A stretch of 64,000 nucleotides of DNA from Altererythrobacter sp. C41 (GCF_016803135.1 NZ_JAEVFE010000003.1:293599-357598), one strand, 5' to 3'; shown: positions 17,911-28,625, counted from the stretch's first letter. Program-made: numbers and translations. Notes: generated by a model not told the origin, from the letters alone.

Positions 17911-19379
17911 GCGCGCACCGCGCCTTGCGGGCATGGCCGGTCCGCCCGCGCGACAGCCTCGGCCTGGCGCTGTGGGACTCGGCTGCGCTCGCCGAGGCCA
18001 TGGGCGGCACCGCCAGTGGCGCATTTCAGGTCGCCGGGGTCGAGATCGACTCGCGCGACGTGCGTGCGGGCGATCTGTTCTTCGCGCTCAAGGGCGAAGC
18101 GACCGACGGGCACCGCTTTCTCGACAAGGCGTTTGCCAACGGCGCAGCGGCCGCAGTGGTCGACCGGCCGATCGACTGGCCGCACATCCTGGTCCGCGAC
18201 ACCAATGCGGCGCTGGCGGCGCTCGCCGCCACCTCGCGCGCCCGTTCGGCCGCGGTGCGCATCGGCGTCACCGGATCGGTCGGCAAGACCGGGGTCAAGG
18301 AAGCGATCTTCGCCGCGCTCGACCGCGCCAGCCGCGGCCAGGCGCATCGTTCGGTCCGCAGCTACAACAACCACGTCGGCGTGCCGCTCAGCCTCGCGCG
18401 CATGCCGGCGCGCAGCCGCTACGGCGTTTTCGAGATGGGCATGAACCATGCCGGCGAGATCGCCGCGCTGACCGCGCAGGTCCGCCCGCAGGTGGCCGTG
18501 ATCACGACGATCGCGCCGGCGCATATCGAGAACCTCGGCAGCGAAGAGGCGATCGCCGACGCCAAGGCGGAAATCTTCACCGCGCTCGAGCCGGGCGGCA
18601 CGGCCGTGATCCCGGCGGATTCGCCGCACTTCGAGCGGCTGCGCGGCCAGGCGCTCGCCGCCGGGGCCCGGATCATCTCGTTCGGCCGCGCCGCGCACGC
18701 CGATCTGCGCCTGCTCGACGCGATTCCCTCGGCCAACGGCGGGGCGCTGGTGACGGCGGACCTCGGCGATACGCGGCTATGCTATTCGGTCGCCGAGCCC
18801 GGCGAGCACTGGATCGCCAATTCGCTCGCGGTGATGGCGGCGGTGCGCGCGGCAGGGGGTGATCTCGGATCGGCCGGGCTCGCGCTAGCCGAAATGGGCG
18901 GTCTCAAGGGCCGCGGCGCACGCCACCGGATTGCCGCGACCGGCGGCCGCGCGCTGCTGATCGACGAAAGCTACAACGCCAATCCCACCTCGATGCGCGC
19001 GACCCTGCGCCAGCTCGGCCAGACGCCCGCCTCGCGCCGGATCGCCGTGCTCGGCAGCATGAAGGAACTCGGCGACTTCTCCGCCGCCTATCACGCGCAG
19101 CTTGCCGAACCGCTGGCCGAGGCGAAAGTCGACCACGCGGTGCTGGTGGGCGACGAAATGCGCGCGCTTGCACGGGACTTGGGGAAAGGCGCAGGCGGTG
19201 CGCTTGCGGGCGGGCTGACGTTCGCGCATTGCGATGGACCTGCCGAAGCGATCGCGGCGCTCGAGGAATTCGGCATCGCGGCTGGCGATGCGATCCTCGT
19301 CAAGGGCTCCAACTCGGTTGGTCTCGGCAGGCTGGTTACTCATTTCGCCGCCAGGGATCACGGCGGCCGGGACGGCTGA
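17907..19379 (+). CDS. murF: UDP-MurNAc-tripeptide-D-Ala-D-Ala ligase
   Basis: Adds the D-Ala-D-Ala dipeptide to complete the UDP-MurNAc-pentapeptide. The 490 aa carry the P-loop VTGSVGKTGVKE (123-128) and the conserved Mur ligase segments NNHVGVPLSLARMP and LIDESYNANPTSMRA. The N-terminus has about 20 residues before the usual LWDSAALAEA opening. The ATG overlaps the murE stop, and mraY starts on the base after the stop, so coupling is likely throughout. Confidence 0.97.
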   Translation: MSAHRALRAWPVRPRDSLGLALWDSAALAEAMGGTASGAFQVAGVEIDSRDVRAGDLFFALKGEATDGHRFLDKAFANGAAAAVVDRPIDWPHILVRDTNAALAALAATSRARSAAVRIGVTGSVGKTGVKEAIFAALDRASRGQAHRSVRSYNNHVGVPLSLARMPARSRYGVFEMGMNHAGEIAALTAQVRPQVAVITTIAPAHIENLGSEEAIADAKAEIFTALEPGGTAVIPADSPHFERLRGQALAAGARIISFGRAAHADLRLLDAIPSANGGALVTADLGDTRLCYSVAEPGEHWIANSLAVMAAVRAAGGDLGSAGLALAEMGGLKGRGARHRIAATGGRALLIDESYNANPTSMRATLRQLGQTPASRRIAVLGSMKELGDFSAAYHAQLAEPLAEAKVDHAVLVGDEMRALARDLGKGAGGALAGGLTFAHCDGPAEAIAALEEFGIAAGDAILVKGSNSVGLGRLVTHFAARDHGGRDG

Positions 19380-20450
19380 ATGCTATACCTCTTCGCCGAG
19401 TGGCTGGGTTTCGAAGGCGCCCTCAACCTCGTCCGCTATCAGACGTTCCGCGCCGGTGCGACACTGATGACGGCGTTGCTGATCGGCCTGCTCATCGGCC
19501 CGCGGTTCATCAACATGCTGCGCGTGCGCCAGGGCAAGGGGCAGCCGATCCGCGAGGACGGGCCGCAGACCCACCTCGCCAAGCGGGGCACGCCCACGAT
19601 GGGCGGACTGATGATCCTCGTCTCGCTCGTGATTTCCATGCTGCTGTGGATGGATCTCAAGAACCCGTTCGTCTGGGCCTGCCTCGCGGTGACCGTGGGG
19701 TTCGGGATAATCGGGTTCCTCGACGACTACGACAAGATCTCCAAGTCGAGCCATCACGGCGTATCGGGCAAGGTCCGGCTGCTGCTCGAATTCATCGTCG
19801 CGGGCGTGGCCTCGTGGATCGTGGTGAGCCAGATCAACACGTTCCTCTACGTGCCTTTCTTCAACGATCTCGGCTTCGAGCTCGGCTGGTTCTACTATAT
19901 CTTCGCCGCGGTCGTGATCGTCGGCGCGGGCAATGCAGTGAACCTCACCGACGGGCTCGACGGACTGGCGATCATGCCGGTCATCATCGCCTCCGGCACG
20001 TTCGCGCTGATCGTCTATCTCGTCGGCCGCGTCGACTATTCGCAATACCTCGGCATTCCGCACGTGCCCGGGGCGGGTGAGCTGGCGATCTTCTGCGCCG
20101 CGATCATGGGGGCGGGGCTCGCCTTCCTGTGGTTCAACGCGCCGCCGGCCGCCGTCTTCATGGGCGATACCGGCAGCCTCGCGCTCGGCGGCGCGCTGGG
20201 CGCGATCGCGGTCGTCGCACACCACGAGATCGTGCTCGCCATCGTCGGTGGCCTGTTCGTGGTCGAGGCGCTTTCGGTGATCATTCAGGTTTTCTGGTTC
20301 AAGCGTACGGGCAAACGGATTTTCCGCATGGCCCCGATTCACCACCATTTCGAACAGCTCGGCTGGAGCGAGAGCAAAGTCGTGATCCGCTTCTGGATCG
20401 TCGCCATCGTGCTCGCGCTGATGGGCCTGGCAACGCTGAAGCTGCGATGA
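19380..20450 (+). CDS. mraY: Phospho-MurNAc-pentapeptide translocase (lipid I synthase)
   Basis: Integral membrane enzyme joining phospho-MurNAc-pentapeptide to undecaprenyl phosphate. The 356 aa have about ten hydrophobic helices. The signatures are [13 protein letters not shown], the catalytic Asp pair in [19 protein letters not shown], and [14 protein letters not shown], ending with the cytoplasmic [19 protein letters not shown]. Every family motif is intact. Confidence 0.98.
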   Translation: MLYLFAEWLGFEGALNLVRYQTFRAGATLMTALLIGLLIGPRFINMLRVRQGKGQPIREDGPQTHLAKRGTPTMGGLMILVSLVISMLLWMDLKNPFVWACLAVTVGFGIIGFLDDYDKISKSSHHGVSGKVRLLLEFIVAGVASWIVVSQINTFLYVPFFNDLGFELGWFYYIFAAVVIVGAGNAVNLTDGLDGLAIMPVIIASGTFALIVYLVGRVDYSQYLGIPHVPGAGELAIFCAAIMGAGLAFLWFNAPPAAVFMGDTGSLALGGALGAIAVVAHHEIVLAIVGGLFVVEALSVIIQVFWFKRTGKRIFRMAPIHHHFEQLGWSESKVVIRFWIVAIVLALMGLATLKLR

Positions 20451-21805
20451 TCGTTTCGGGCGCCTTCTGCGGCAAACGCTACGCGGTCCTCGGTCTCGCC
20501 CGGTCGGGCCTGGCCGCGGTCGACACCCTGCTCGCGAGCGGGGCGGAAGTCGTCGCGTGGGACCGGCAGGACGTGGCGCGCGACAAAGTCGGCGGCCGCG
20601 CCCGGCTCGCCGATCCGCTGGACATCGATCTCACCGGTTTCGACGGCGTGGTCGTGTCGCCGGGCGTGCCGCTCAACACGCATCCGATCGCGGAGCGGGC
20701 GGCCCGCTTCGGCGTGCCGGTGATCGGCGATATCGAGCTCTTCGCGCTCGCCCGCGGGTCGCTGCCCGCGCACAAGGTGGTCGGCATTACGGGCACCAAC
20801 GGCAAGTCGACGACGACCGCGCTCGTCCACCACATCCTCGAAAGCGCCGGCGTGCCCGCGCGCATGGGCGGCAACATCGGTCTGCCGATCCTGGCGCAGG
20901 AGCCGCTGCCCGAAAGCGGCGTCTACGTGCTGGAACTGTCGAGCTACCAGATCGATCTCACCCGCTCGCTCGCCTGCGACGCCGCGGCGCTGGGCAATGT
21001 CACCCCCGATCATCTCGACCGCTACGGGGACTTCGCGGCCTACGCAGCGTCCAAGGCGCGCCTCTTCGCGATGCAGGCGGCGGACCAGTTCGCCGTGTTC
21101 GGCTGCGCGGACGAGCCGACCGATGCGATCTTCCATGCCGAGCAGGCCCGGCGCGCCGCTGGCCGCGTGACTTGCGCGGATCGGGCCGCGCTTGCCGGGG
21201 AGCAGGCGAACTGGCCGGCGCTGCAGGGGCCGCACAACCTCGAGAATGCGGCGATCGCTGCGGCACTGTGCGAGGATCTGGGCGTGCCGCGCGCGGCGGT
21301 CCTCGCCGCCATGGCGAGCTTCCGGGGCTTGCCGCATCGGATGGAAGTCGTCGCCGACCATCGCGGCGTGCTGTTCGTCAACGACAGCAAGGCGACCAAT
21401 CCCGCCTCGGCCGCGCCCGCGCTCGCGGCCTATCCGCCTAGCCCGCGTCCGCGCATCCACTGGATCGTCGGTGGTCTGCCCAAGGAAGACGGGCTCGGCG
21501 AGTGCGAGGCGTTCATCGGCAATGTCGCGGCGGCCTACACCATCGGCGAGGCGGGCCCGCGCTTCGCGGAGCTGCTCGAAGGCCGCGTGCGCGTGGAGAA
21601 GGCCGAACTGATGTGCCAGGCGCTCCGCCTGGCCATGGCTGCGGCGGGGCCCGGCGACGTCGTCCTGCTATCGCCCGCATGTGCGAGTTTCGACCAATTC
21701 CGCGACTACGAAAAACGGGGCGAATACTTCCGCGAACTCGTCGCCATGCTGATCGGCGAGCCGAGCCCGCCCATTGACTGTTTCGCCGGGAAATCGGCGG
21801 CATGA
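20447..21805 (+). CDS. murD: UDP-MurNAc-L-Ala D-glutamate ligase
   Basis: Adds D-glutamate to UDP-MurNAc-L-Ala. The 452 aa open with an N-terminal nucleotide fold ([14 protein letters not shown]). The central ATPase motif is GTNGKSTTT (from about 116) and the C-terminal domain begins near [11 protein letters not shown]. The family segment [13 protein letters not shown] is clear. The start at 20447 overlaps the mraY stop; the longer in-frame region upstream lies inside mraY. Confidence 0.97.
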   Translation: MIVSGAFCGKRYAVLGLARSGLAAVDTLLASGAEVVAWDRQDVARDKVGGRARLADPLDIDLTGFDGVVVSPGVPLNTHPIAERAARFGVPVIGDIELFALARGSLPAHKVVGITGTNGKSTTTALVHHILESAGVPARMGGNIGLPILAQEPLPESGVYVLELSSYQIDLTRSLACDAAALGNVTPDHLDRYGDFAAYAASKARLFAMQAADQFAVFGCADEPTDAIFHAEQARRAAGRVTCADRAALAGEQANWPALQGPHNLENAAIAAALCEDLGVPRAAVLAAMASFRGLPHRMEVVADHRGVLFVNDSKATNPASAAPALAAYPPSPRPRIHWIVGGLPKEDGLGECEAFIGNVAAAYTIGEAGPRFAELLEGRVRVEKAELMCQALRLAMAAAGPGDVVLLSPACASFDQFRDYEKRGEYFRELVAMLIGEPSPPIDCFAGKSAA

Positions 21806-23028
21806 CTACGAGCCCGCCCTATATCCCCCGCTCCGGCGAACGCGCGCCGCGGGCGGACCGCTATCGCAGTACGCGGCGCGCGGAGCTGAAGATCTGGTGG
21901 CGCGAGATCGACCGCGTGCTCCTGTTCCTCATCCTGGCGCTGATGGCGGTCGGCACCGCGGCCGTCGCGGCGGCATCGCCTGCGAGCGCGAACCGTCTCT
22001 CGACCGCCAAGGAGACGCTGCCGGACCTCTATTTCTACTGGGCGCACCTGCGGTGGCAGATGGTGGGCCTTACGGTGATGTTCGGCGCGGCGATGCTCTC
22101 GCGCGAGAACGCGCGCCGCGCGGGCATCATGCTGTTCGCCGTGATGTTCGGTCTGCTGGTGCTCGTGCCGATCGTGGGCAATGAGGTGAACGGTGCCAAG
22201 CGCTGGATCGATCTCGGCTTCTCGTTCCAGCCGTCGGAATTCCTCAAGCCCGCGTTCGCCATCGCGCTCGCCTGGGTGATCTCCTGGCGCGCCCGCGATC
22301 CTAACCTGCCGGTGATCCCGATCGCGACCGGCGTAATGGGCGCCGTCGGCATGCTGCTCATGCTCCAGCCCAATCTCGGCGACACCGTGCTCTTCGCCGG
22401 TGTGTGGTTTGCGCTGGTGATCCTGTCGGGGGTGTCGACGCAGCGCCTCGGCATGGTGCTCGGCGCGGGCGCGATCGTCTCGTGCATGACCTATCTGTTC
22501 TACGAAAACGGCCGCAACCGCATCAACGACTTCTTCGCGGGCGGCACGGCTTACGACCAGGTCGACCTTGCCGAACGCACGCTGCTCGCGGGCGGATGGA
22601 CGGGGAGCGGGCTGTGGCTCGGGGTGCGCAAGATGAGCCTGCCCGAAGCCCACACCGACTACATCTTCTCGGTCATCGGCGAGGAATTCGGTCTGCTCGT
22701 CTGCGGACTGATCGTGCTGCTCTACCTCGCGATCATCGTGCGCGTGCTCGTGCGCCTGGTGGACGAGGAGGATCTGTTCACCTTGCTCGCGGGATCGGGG
22801 CTGGCGGTGCTGATCGGCGGCCAGGCGTTCATCAACATCCTCGTGAACCTGCAACTCGCGCCGTCGAAGGGAATGACGCTGCCGCTGGTGTCCTACGGCG
22901 GTTCTTCGACCATCGCGGTGTGCCTCACGGTCGGGCTGCTGCTCGCGATCACGCGGCGCAACCCGTTCCTCAGGCGCAATTCGCCTGGCCTCTGGCACCG
23001 GCTGTTCGGGCGGGAGGTGCAGGCATGA
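21802..23028 (+). CDS. ftsW: Septal peptidoglycan glycosyltransferase FtsW
   Basis: SEDS-family polymerase working with FtsI at the septum. The 408 aa have a basic cytoplasmic N-terminus and about ten membrane helices. Signature segments are GAKRWIDLGFSFQPSEFLKP, a loop with SLPEAHTDYIFSVIGEEFG, and KGMTLPLVSYGGSS near the C-terminus. It overlaps murD and murG by 4 bp each. Confidence 0.97.
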   Translation: MTTSPPYIPRSGERAPRADRYRSTRRAELKIWWREIDRVLLFLILALMAVGTAAVAAASPASANRLSTAKETLPDLYFYWAHLRWQMVGLTVMFGAAMLSRENARRAGIMLFAVMFGLLVLVPIVGNEVNGAKRWIDLGFSFQPSEFLKPAFAIALAWVISWRARDPNLPVIPIATGVMGAVGMLLMLQPNLGDTVLFAGVWFALVILSGVSTQRLGMVLGAGAIVSCMTYLFYENGRNRINDFFAGGTAYDQVDLAERTLLAGGWTGSGLWLGVRKMSLPEAHTDYIFSVIGEEFGLLVCGLIVLLYLAIIVRVLVRLVDEEDLFTLLAGSGLAVLIGGQAFINILVNLQLAPSKGMTLPLVSYGGSSTIAVCLTVGLLLAITRRNPFLRRNSPGLWHRLFGREVQA

Positions 23029-24191
23029 CCGGCGCGAACCGCCACTATGTCCTCGCGGCGGGCGGCACCGGCGGGCACCTGATTCCGGCCTTCGCGCTCG
23101 CGACCGAGCTCGAACGGCGCGGGCACCATGTCGCGCTGGTCACCGACGAGCGGGGCGCTGTGATCCCGGGCAAGCCGTCGTTCCTGCCTGCGCATGTCCT
23201 TCCCGCCGGGCGCTTTGGAAAGAACCCGCTCGCCTGGGCGAAGGGGGCGAGCGCCGTGCTTGAAGGGCGCAAGATGGCGCTCCGCCTGTTCGAGACGTTC
23301 GAGCCGAGCGCAGTGGTCGGGTTCGGCGGCTATCCCGCCCTGCCGGCACTGCTCGCCTCGACTTCCGCCGGCATACCGAGCCTGGTGCACGAGCAGAACG
23401 CGGTGCTCGGCCGGGTCAACCGCATGCTCGCCGGGCGCGTGCAGGCGATTGCGACCGCCTATCCCGACATTGCCCGGCTGAAGCCGAAGCATGCGGAGAA
23501 AGTCCACCTCGTCGGCAACCCGGTGCGTGCTGAGGTGCTGCAACTGCGGCAGGAACCCTTTCCGCCCCTGAGCGAAGAAGGACTGCTACGCGTGCTGGTG
23601 ACCGGCGGCAGCCAGGGTGCGCGCGTGCTCTCGGAGATCGTGCCCGACGGGCTGGCCATGTTGCCCCCGGCGCTGCGCCAGAGGCTCCAGATCACCCAGC
23701 AATGCCGTGCGGAGGACATCGACGCGGTGCGCGAGCGGTATCGGAGCCACGACATTCCTGCCGAGCTCGGCACATATTTCGAGGATATGGCCACGCGTCT
23801 CGCCGACGCGCACCTGTTTATCGGTCGCGCAGGAGCGTCGACCATCGCCGAGCTGACCGCCGTCGGCCGCCCGGCGATCCTGATCCCGCTGCCGATCGCG
23901 ACCGACGACCACCAGGCCGCGAACACTCGCGAACTGACGAAGGCGGGCGGTGCGCGGATGATCCGGCAGGAACGGTTCACGCCCAAGGAACTGGCCAAGC
24001 AGATTCAGGTTCTCGCCCAGCATCCGCAGGCGCTTGCGAACGCTGCACACGCAGCTTGGAACTGCGGCCGGCCCGACGCGGCGAAAGACCTCGCCGATCT
24101 CGTCGAGTGTTTCGGGGGGGCGGAGATGATGGACGTCATCCGTGTCGGGGGCGAAGCGGCCGAAGCGAAAGGCCGGGAGGCGCTCGCATGA
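23025..24191 (+). CDS. murG: Lipid II synthase (N-acetylglucosaminyl transferase MurG)
   Basis: GT28 enzyme adding GlcNAc to lipid I on the inner membrane face. The 388 aa start with the glycine-rich [17 protein letters not shown], then [25 protein letters not shown], a second GGSQGARV loop and the C-terminal donor site [26 protein letters not shown]. The C-terminal tail after about residue 350 is longer than usual. Downstream, a 175-bp gap filled by a repeat separates it from murC, unlike every other junction in the cluster. Confidence 0.97.
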   Translation: MTGANRHYVLAAGGTGGHLIPAFALATELERRGHHVALVTDERGAVIPGKPSFLPAHVLPAGRFGKNPLAWAKGASAVLEGRKMALRLFETFEPSAVVGFGGYPALPALLASTSAGIPSLVHEQNAVLGRVNRMLAGRVQAIATAYPDIARLKPKHAEKVHLVGNPVRAEVLQLRQEPFPPLSEEGLLRVLVTGGSQGARVLSEIVPDGLAMLPPALRQRLQITQQCRAEDIDAVRERYRSHDIPAELGTYFEDMATRLADAHLFIGRAGASTIAELTAVGRPAILIPLPIATDDHQAANTRELTKAGGARMIRQERFTPKELAKQIQVLAQHPQALANAAHAAWNCGRPDAAKDLADLVECFGGAEMMDVIRVGGEAAEAKGREALA

Positions 24192-24207
24192 ACCGGATCG
24201 CACCAAT

Positions 24208-24362
24208 CGATCCTCCCCATTTTTGCGCAGCACAAATGGGGAGGCGGGCGACGCCGCAGGCGTCGGTCGGAGGGGCTGTGGAGCGCGTTGCCCCTCCACC
24301 ACGAGCCGCTTCGCGTCTCGCGGTCCCCCTCCCCATTTGGCTACGCAAAATGGGGAGGATCA
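24208..24362 (-). repeat. 155-bp intergenic repeat with terminal inverted repeats, copy 2
   Basis: Inverted copy of the element at 10038-10192. Its ends are GATCCTCCCCATTTTTGCG at the left and the reverse complement of GATCCTCCCCATTTTGCG at the right. The internal GACGCCGCAGGCGTC hairpin and the CCACGAGCCGCTTCGCG string are shared. It fills the murG-murC gap, and its right end supplies the GGGGAGG (24352-24358) that lies 8 nt before the murC ATG. Confidence 0.85.
24352..24358 (+). promoter_or_regulatory. murC ribosome binding site contributed by the repeat
   Basis: GGGGAGG, followed by an 8-nt spacer to the ATG at 24367, is a near-ideal Shine-Dalgarno. It is also the terminal inverted repeat of the 155-bp element, so it can base-pair with the CCTCCCC at the left end (24212-24218). 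Such pairing in the mRNA would hide the site. Confidence 0.65.
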
Positions 24363-24366
24363 TGCC

Positions 24367-25788
24367 ATGAAGGGCGTCGCGACCGATATCGGGACGATTC
24401 ACTTCGTCGGCATTGGCGGGATCGGCATGTCCGGAATCGCCGAGGTCATGCACAACCTCGGTTATGCCGTGCAGGGGTCGGACATCGCCGAAAGCACGAG
24501 TGTCGAGCGGCTGCGCGCGCGCGGGATCGAGGTTGCGATCGGCCATGTGGCGGAGAACGTCGAAGGCGTGGCGGTGGTCGTCACCTCCACGGCGGTCCGG
24601 CGCACCAACCCGGAAGTCGTCGCCGCGCTCGAGCATCGCATCCCCGTCGTTCGCCGCGCGGAGATGCTCGCCGAGCTGATGCGGCTCAAGAATACCGTTG
24701 CGGTGGCGGGCACGCACGGCAAGACGACCACGACCAGCATGATAGCCGCGCTGCTCGATGCGGGGGGAGTGGATCCGACCGTCATCAATGGCGGGATCAT
24801 CGAGCAGTACGGCTCCAACGCGCGCCTCGGCGACAGCGACTGGATGGTGGTCGAGGCCGACGAGAGTGACGGCAGTTTCTTGCGGCTCGACGGGACGATC
24901 GCGGTCGTCACCAACATCGATCCCGAGCATCTCGACCACTACGGCGATTTCGATGGGGTGAAGGACGCCTTCATCGAGTTCATCCACAACGTGCCCTTCT
25001 ATGGCGCGGCGATCCTGTGCATCGACCACCCTGAAGTCCAGGCGGTGATCGGCAAAGTGCGCGACCGGCGCGTGGTGACGTACGGCTTCTCGCTCCAGGC
25101 CGATGTCTGCGCGGTCAACGTGCGGCCGGTGCCCGGGGGCAACGAGTTCGACGTGGTCGTGCGCCAGCGCCACGACGGAGACCGCAGGATCGAATGCGTC
25201 CGCCTGCCGATGCCCGGGCGCCACAACGTCCAGAACGCGCTCGCCGCGATCGCGGTGGCGATCGAGATGGGCTGTTCGGACGAGACGATCTGCAACGGTT
25301 TCGGTCAGTTCGGCGGGGTGCGGCGGCGCTTCACCAAAGTGGGCGAGGTTGCGGGCGCTATCGTCATCGACGACTACGCGCACCATCCGGTCGAGATCCG
25401 GGCCGTGCTGGCCGCGGCGCGCGAGAGCGTGTCCGGCAATCCCGATGGGCGGGTGATCGCGGTGATGCAGCCGCATCGCTATTCGCGGCTCGGCGATCTG
25501 ATGGACGACTTCCAGAACTGCTTCAATGACGCCGATCAGGTCTACGTCACCCCGGTCTATGCCGCGGGTGAGGAGCCGGTGGCGGGTATCGATTCCGACG
25601 CGCTGGTCGCCGGTCTGAAATCCCGCGGCCATCGTGCGGCGACAACGGTCGCCGATCAGGCAGAGCTGGCGCGCGCGCTGGCTGGCGAAGTCCGCGAAGG
25701 CGATCTGGTCGTCTGCCTCGGCGCCGGCGACATCACCAAGTGGGCCGCCTGCCTCGCCGACGCGGTCGGCCGGGAGCGGGCGGCATGA
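24367..25788 (+). CDS. murC: UDP-MurNAc L-alanine ligase
   Basis: Adds L-alanine to UDP-MurNAc, the first stem-peptide step. The 473 aa open with [18 protein letters not shown], the dinucleotide-like UDP site. The P-loop is GTHGKTTTT at about 115-123, with EADESDGSF and the C-terminal [10 protein letters not shown]. The start at 24367 has a strong Shine-Dalgarno; an out-of-frame ATG lies at 24362. It overlaps murB as ATGA. Confidence 0.97.
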   Translation: MKGVATDIGTIHFVGIGGIGMSGIAEVMHNLGYAVQGSDIAESTSVERLRARGIEVAIGHVAENVEGVAVVVTSTAVRRTNPEVVAALEHRIPVVRRAEMLAELMRLKNTVAVAGTHGKTTTTSMIAALLDAGGVDPTVINGGIIEQYGSNARLGDSDWMVVEADESDGSFLRLDGTIAVVTNIDPEHLDHYGDFDGVKDAFIEFIHNVPFYGAAILCIDHPEVQAVIGKVRDRRVVTYGFSLQADVCAVNVRPVPGGNEFDVVVRQRHDGDRRIECVRLPMPGRHNVQNALAAIAVAIEMGCSDETICNGFGQFGGVRRRFTKVGEVAGAIVIDDYAHHPVEIRAVLAAARESVSGNPDGRVIAVMQPHRYSRLGDLMDDFQNCFNDADQVYVTPVYAAGEEPVAGIDSDALVAGLKSRGHRAATTVADQAELARALAGEVREGDLVVCLGAGDITKWAACLADAVGRERAA

Positions 25789-26750
25789 TGGACCAGTTCG
25801 ACTGGCCCGAGCTCGACGACGGCATGGCGCCGGACTGCGCGGTCGAAGGCGCCGTCGCTGGACCGGTCTCCGCCGAAGGCATTCGCGGCACGCTGACGCC
25901 GCGCGCGCCGCTCGCCAAGCTCGTCTGGTTCAAGACGGGCGGCGCGGCCGACTGGCTGTTCGAGCCGGCCGATCTCGACGACTTGCGCGAATTCCTGCTC
26001 CGCCTCCATGGCGATCTGCCGATCATGGCGCTCGGCCTGGGGTCGAACATGATCGTGCGCGACGGCGGCGTGCCGGGCGTGGTCGTGCGGCTGGGCAAGG
26101 CTTTCGCCAGGGTCGCGGTGAAGGACGATCACGTGCTCGAATGCGGCGGTGGGGCGAGTGGGATTCTCGTGTCCTCCACGGCGCGCGACGCCGGCATTGC
26201 CGGGCTCGAGTTCCTGCGCGGTATTCCGGGCACGGTCGGCGGCTTCGTTCGCATGAACGGCGGCGCTTACGGGCGCGAAGTGGCCGACGTGCTGATCGAC
26301 TGCGACGTGGTGATGCCGGGCGGGGAGCTGGTCCGCCTGCCGGCCGCGGACCTGCGCTATACCTACCGGCACTCGGCGCTACCCGAAGGCGCCGTCGTCG
26401 TGACCGCGCGCCTGCGCGGCGTTCCGGGCGATCCGGCCGAGATCGGCGCGGAAATGGACCGCATCGCCCGGGCGCGCGAGGAGTCGCAGCCGCTGCGCAC
26501 TAAGACCGGGGGCTCGACCTTTAAGAACCCCGAAGGCGACAAGGCCTGGCGTCTGGTCGATGCCGCCGGCTGCCGCGGCCTGAGGATGGGCGGGGCGCAA
26601 GTGAGCGAGAAGCACGCCAATTTCCTGATCAACACCGGCGACGCGACGAGCGCGGACATCGAAGGGCTGGGCGAAGAAGTGCGGCGGCGCGTCTACGCGC
26701 ATTCGGGCGTGATGCTCGAATGGGAGATCCAGCGGGTGGGCCGGCCGTGA
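25785..26750 (+). CDS. murB: UDP-N-acetylenolpyruvoylglucosamine reductase
   Basis: FAD- and NADPH-dependent reduction giving UDP-MurNAc. The 321 aa have the FAD-binding segments [14 protein letters not shown] and [13 protein letters not shown], then [18 protein letters not shown], and the catalytic Ser in [16 protein letters not shown] with Glu near the C-terminus. It belongs to the type IIa/b MurB group without a long insertion. The first 30 residues ([13 protein letters not shown]) are an acidic extension not seen in short homologues. Confidence 0.96.
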   Translation: MMDQFDWPELDDGMAPDCAVEGAVAGPVSAEGIRGTLTPRAPLAKLVWFKTGGAADWLFEPADLDDLREFLLRLHGDLPIMALGLGSNMIVRDGGVPGVVVRLGKAFARVAVKDDHVLECGGGASGILVSSTARDAGIAGLEFLRGIPGTVGGFVRMNGGAYGREVADVLIDCDVVMPGGELVRLPAADLRYTYRHSALPEGAVVVTARLRGVPGDPAEIGAEMDRIARAREESQPLRTKTGGSTFKNPEGDKAWRLVDAAGCRGLRMGGAQVSEKHANFLINTGDATSADIEGLGEEVRRRVYAHSGVMLEWEIQRVGRP

Positions 26751-27730
26751 GCGATATGCAGAAGTACCACATCGTCGTCCTGATGGGCGGTTGGGCCCAT
26801 GAGCGGCCGGTTTCGCTGATGAGCGGGGAGGGCGTCGCCAAGGCGCTGGAAGCGCGTGGTCACCGGGTGACCCGGATCGACATGGATCGCCAGGTCGCCG
26901 CCCGCATTGCCGAGGCGGCGCCCGACGTCGTGTTCAACGCGCTCCACGGCGTGCCGGGCGAGGACGGCACGGTGCAGGGCATGCTCGATCTGATGGGTGT
27001 GCCCTATACGCATTCGGGCCTCGCCACCTCGGTCATCGCGATCGACAAGGAGCTGACCAAGCAGGCACTCGTACCGCACGGCATCCCGATGCCGGGCGGG
27101 CGCATCGTCGAGAGCGAGAGCCTTTACGAACGCGATCCGCTGCCACGGCCTTACGTGCTGAAGCCGGTCAACGAGGGCAGCTCGGTCGGCGTCGCCATCG
27201 TCACCGAGGGCGGCAACTACGGCAATCCCATAGCCCGCGCGGCGAAGGGTCCGTGGCAGGAGTTCGACCATCTGCTCGCCGAGCCGTACATCCGCGGCCG
27301 CGAACTGACCGTCGCGGTGGTCGACGAGGCGGACGGTCCGCGCGCGCTGACCGTGACTGAACTCGTCCCCAAATCCGGTTTCTACGACTTCGATGCGAAA
27401 TATACCGACGGGCTGACCGAACACATCTGCCCGGCCCAAGTCCCCGAGCACATCGCGCGTCTGTGCATGGACCTCGCCGTGCGCGCGCACCGCGTGCTCG
27501 GGTGCAAGGGTTGCAGCCGCACCGATTTCCGCTGGGACGACGAGCAGGGCGAAGACGGGCTGTTCGTGCTCGAAACCAATACCCAGCCCGGGATGACGCC
27601 GCTCAGCCTGGTGCCCGAGCAGGCGCGGCACTGCGGAATGAGCTACGAGGATCTCGTCGAGGCTATCGTCGCCAATGCGCTCGCGGGGCGGAACGGCGAC
27701 GGGGGGAGAGCGGACGATGGCGACGGTTAG
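26747..27730 (+). CDS. ddl: D-alanine--D-alanine ligase
   Basis: ATP-grasp enzyme making D-Ala-D-Ala for MurF. The 327 aa have HIVVLMGGWAHERPVSLMSG at the N-terminus (family form: SAEREVSL), FNALHGVPGEDGTVQG, the ATP-grasp core PYVLKPVNEGSSVGV and the C-terminal FVLETNTQPGMTPLSLVPEQA. The start is the GTG at 26747, overlapping the murB stop; an ATG three codons later (26756) is the alternative. Its end overlaps ftsQ by 14 bp. Confidence 0.97.
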   Translation: MSDMQKYHIVVLMGGWAHERPVSLMSGEGVAKALEARGHRVTRIDMDRQVAARIAEAAPDVVFNALHGVPGEDGTVQGMLDLMGVPYTHSGLATSVIAIDKELTKQALVPHGIPMPGGRIVESESLYERDPLPRPYVLKPVNEGSSVGVAIVTEGGNYGNPIARAAKGPWQEFDHLLAEPYIRGRELTVAVVDEADGPRALTVTELVPKSGFYDFDAKYTDGLTEHICPAQVPEHIARLCMDLAVRAHRVLGCKGCSRTDFRWDDEQGEDGLFVLETNTQPGMTPLSLVPEQARHCGMSYEDLVEAIVANALAGRNGDGGRADDGDG

Positions 27731-28625
27731 CCGCAAGGCGACGAAGGGCGTGCGGCGCTCTGCCGCGGCCAAGGGGCGCGCGCAGACGGCGCGGCGGGCG
27801 CGGGCGAAAACCGGCTCCCTGCTCGACAAGCTGATGGCTGTGCTGCCCTTCACCGAGGAGCAGCTTCACCGCGTCTTCCTGGCGCTCATCTTCGGCGGCG
27901 CGATCGCGCTGGCGCTGTTCGTCGCCAATCTCGCCGGCGTGCCTGCCATGGCCCAGCAGCAGGTGGCGCTGCTCGCCTCCGATGCCGGGTTCGAGGTCCG
28001 CCGGGTCAAGGTGACCGGCGTGGAGCGGATGAACGAGCTCAAGGTCTACGAACGCGCGCTGGCGCAGCGTGACATGCCCATGCCGCTGGTCGATCTGGAG
28101 GCGCTGCGCGCCGAGCTGCTCGAGCTGCCGTGGGTCGAGGATGCGCGCGTGTCGCGCCAGTTGCCCGACAGTCTCGTGATCGACGTCGTCGAGCGCACGC
28201 CGCATGCGGTGCTGCGCAAGCCGGGCCGCCTTATGCTGATCGATCCGAGCGGGGCGGAACTCGAGCCGATCTCGCCCGCCAATGCCAAGGGCATGCTGGT
28301 CATCGCCGGACCCGGGGCCAGGAACCAGGTCCAGGCCCTGTCCGATCTGCTGGCCGCCGCGCCCGCGATAGAGCCGCAAGTCAAGGAAGCCGAATGGGTC
28401 GGCAACCGGCGCTGGAATCTCACTTTCGATACCGGCCAGATCCTCGCGCTGCCGCAGGGTGACGATCAGTCCGCCGGCGCGCTGGTCGCCTTTGCGCGGC
28501 TCGACGGAGTCAACCGCCTGCTCGGCGGCAAGGTCGCGACGTTCGACATGCGCGCGCCCGACCGCATCTACATGCGCATTCCGGGCCGCGCGGCGCAGAC
28601 GCTCGAAGCGAAAGGGGGCGAGTGA
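27717..28625 (+). CDS. ftsQ: Cell division protein FtsQ
   Basis: Bitopic scaffold of the FtsQLB complex. The 302 aa have a long basic cytoplasmic tail (KGVRRSAAAKGRAQTARR), one membrane helix (VFLALIFGGAIALALFVANL) and a periplasmic POTRA domain beginning FEVRRVKVTGVERM, followed by the beta domain (WVEDARVSRQLPDSLVIDV). A GGGGGGAGAG ribosome binding site precedes the ATG at 27717, which lies inside the end of ddl. It overlaps ftsA as GTGA. Confidence 0.96.
   Translation: MATVSRKATKGVRRSAAAKGRAQTARRARAKTGSLLDKLMAVLPFTEEQLHRVFLALIFGGAIALALFVANLAGVPAMAQQQVALLASDAGFEVRRVKVTGVERMNELKVYERALAQRDMPMPLVDLEALRAELLELPWVEDARVSRQLPDSLVIDVVERTPHAVLRKPGRLMLIDPSGAELEPISPANAKGMLVIAGPGARNQVQALSDLLAAAPAIEPQVKEAEWVGNRRWNLTFDTGQILALPQGDDQSAGALVAFARLDGVNRLLGGKVATFDMRAPDRIYMRIPGRAAQTLEAKGGE

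Noticed and set aside
24205..24365. Short coding frames across the murG-murC gap
   Set aside because: The frames come from the repeat element and recur in copy 1 with no conserved protein; the stretch is non-coding.
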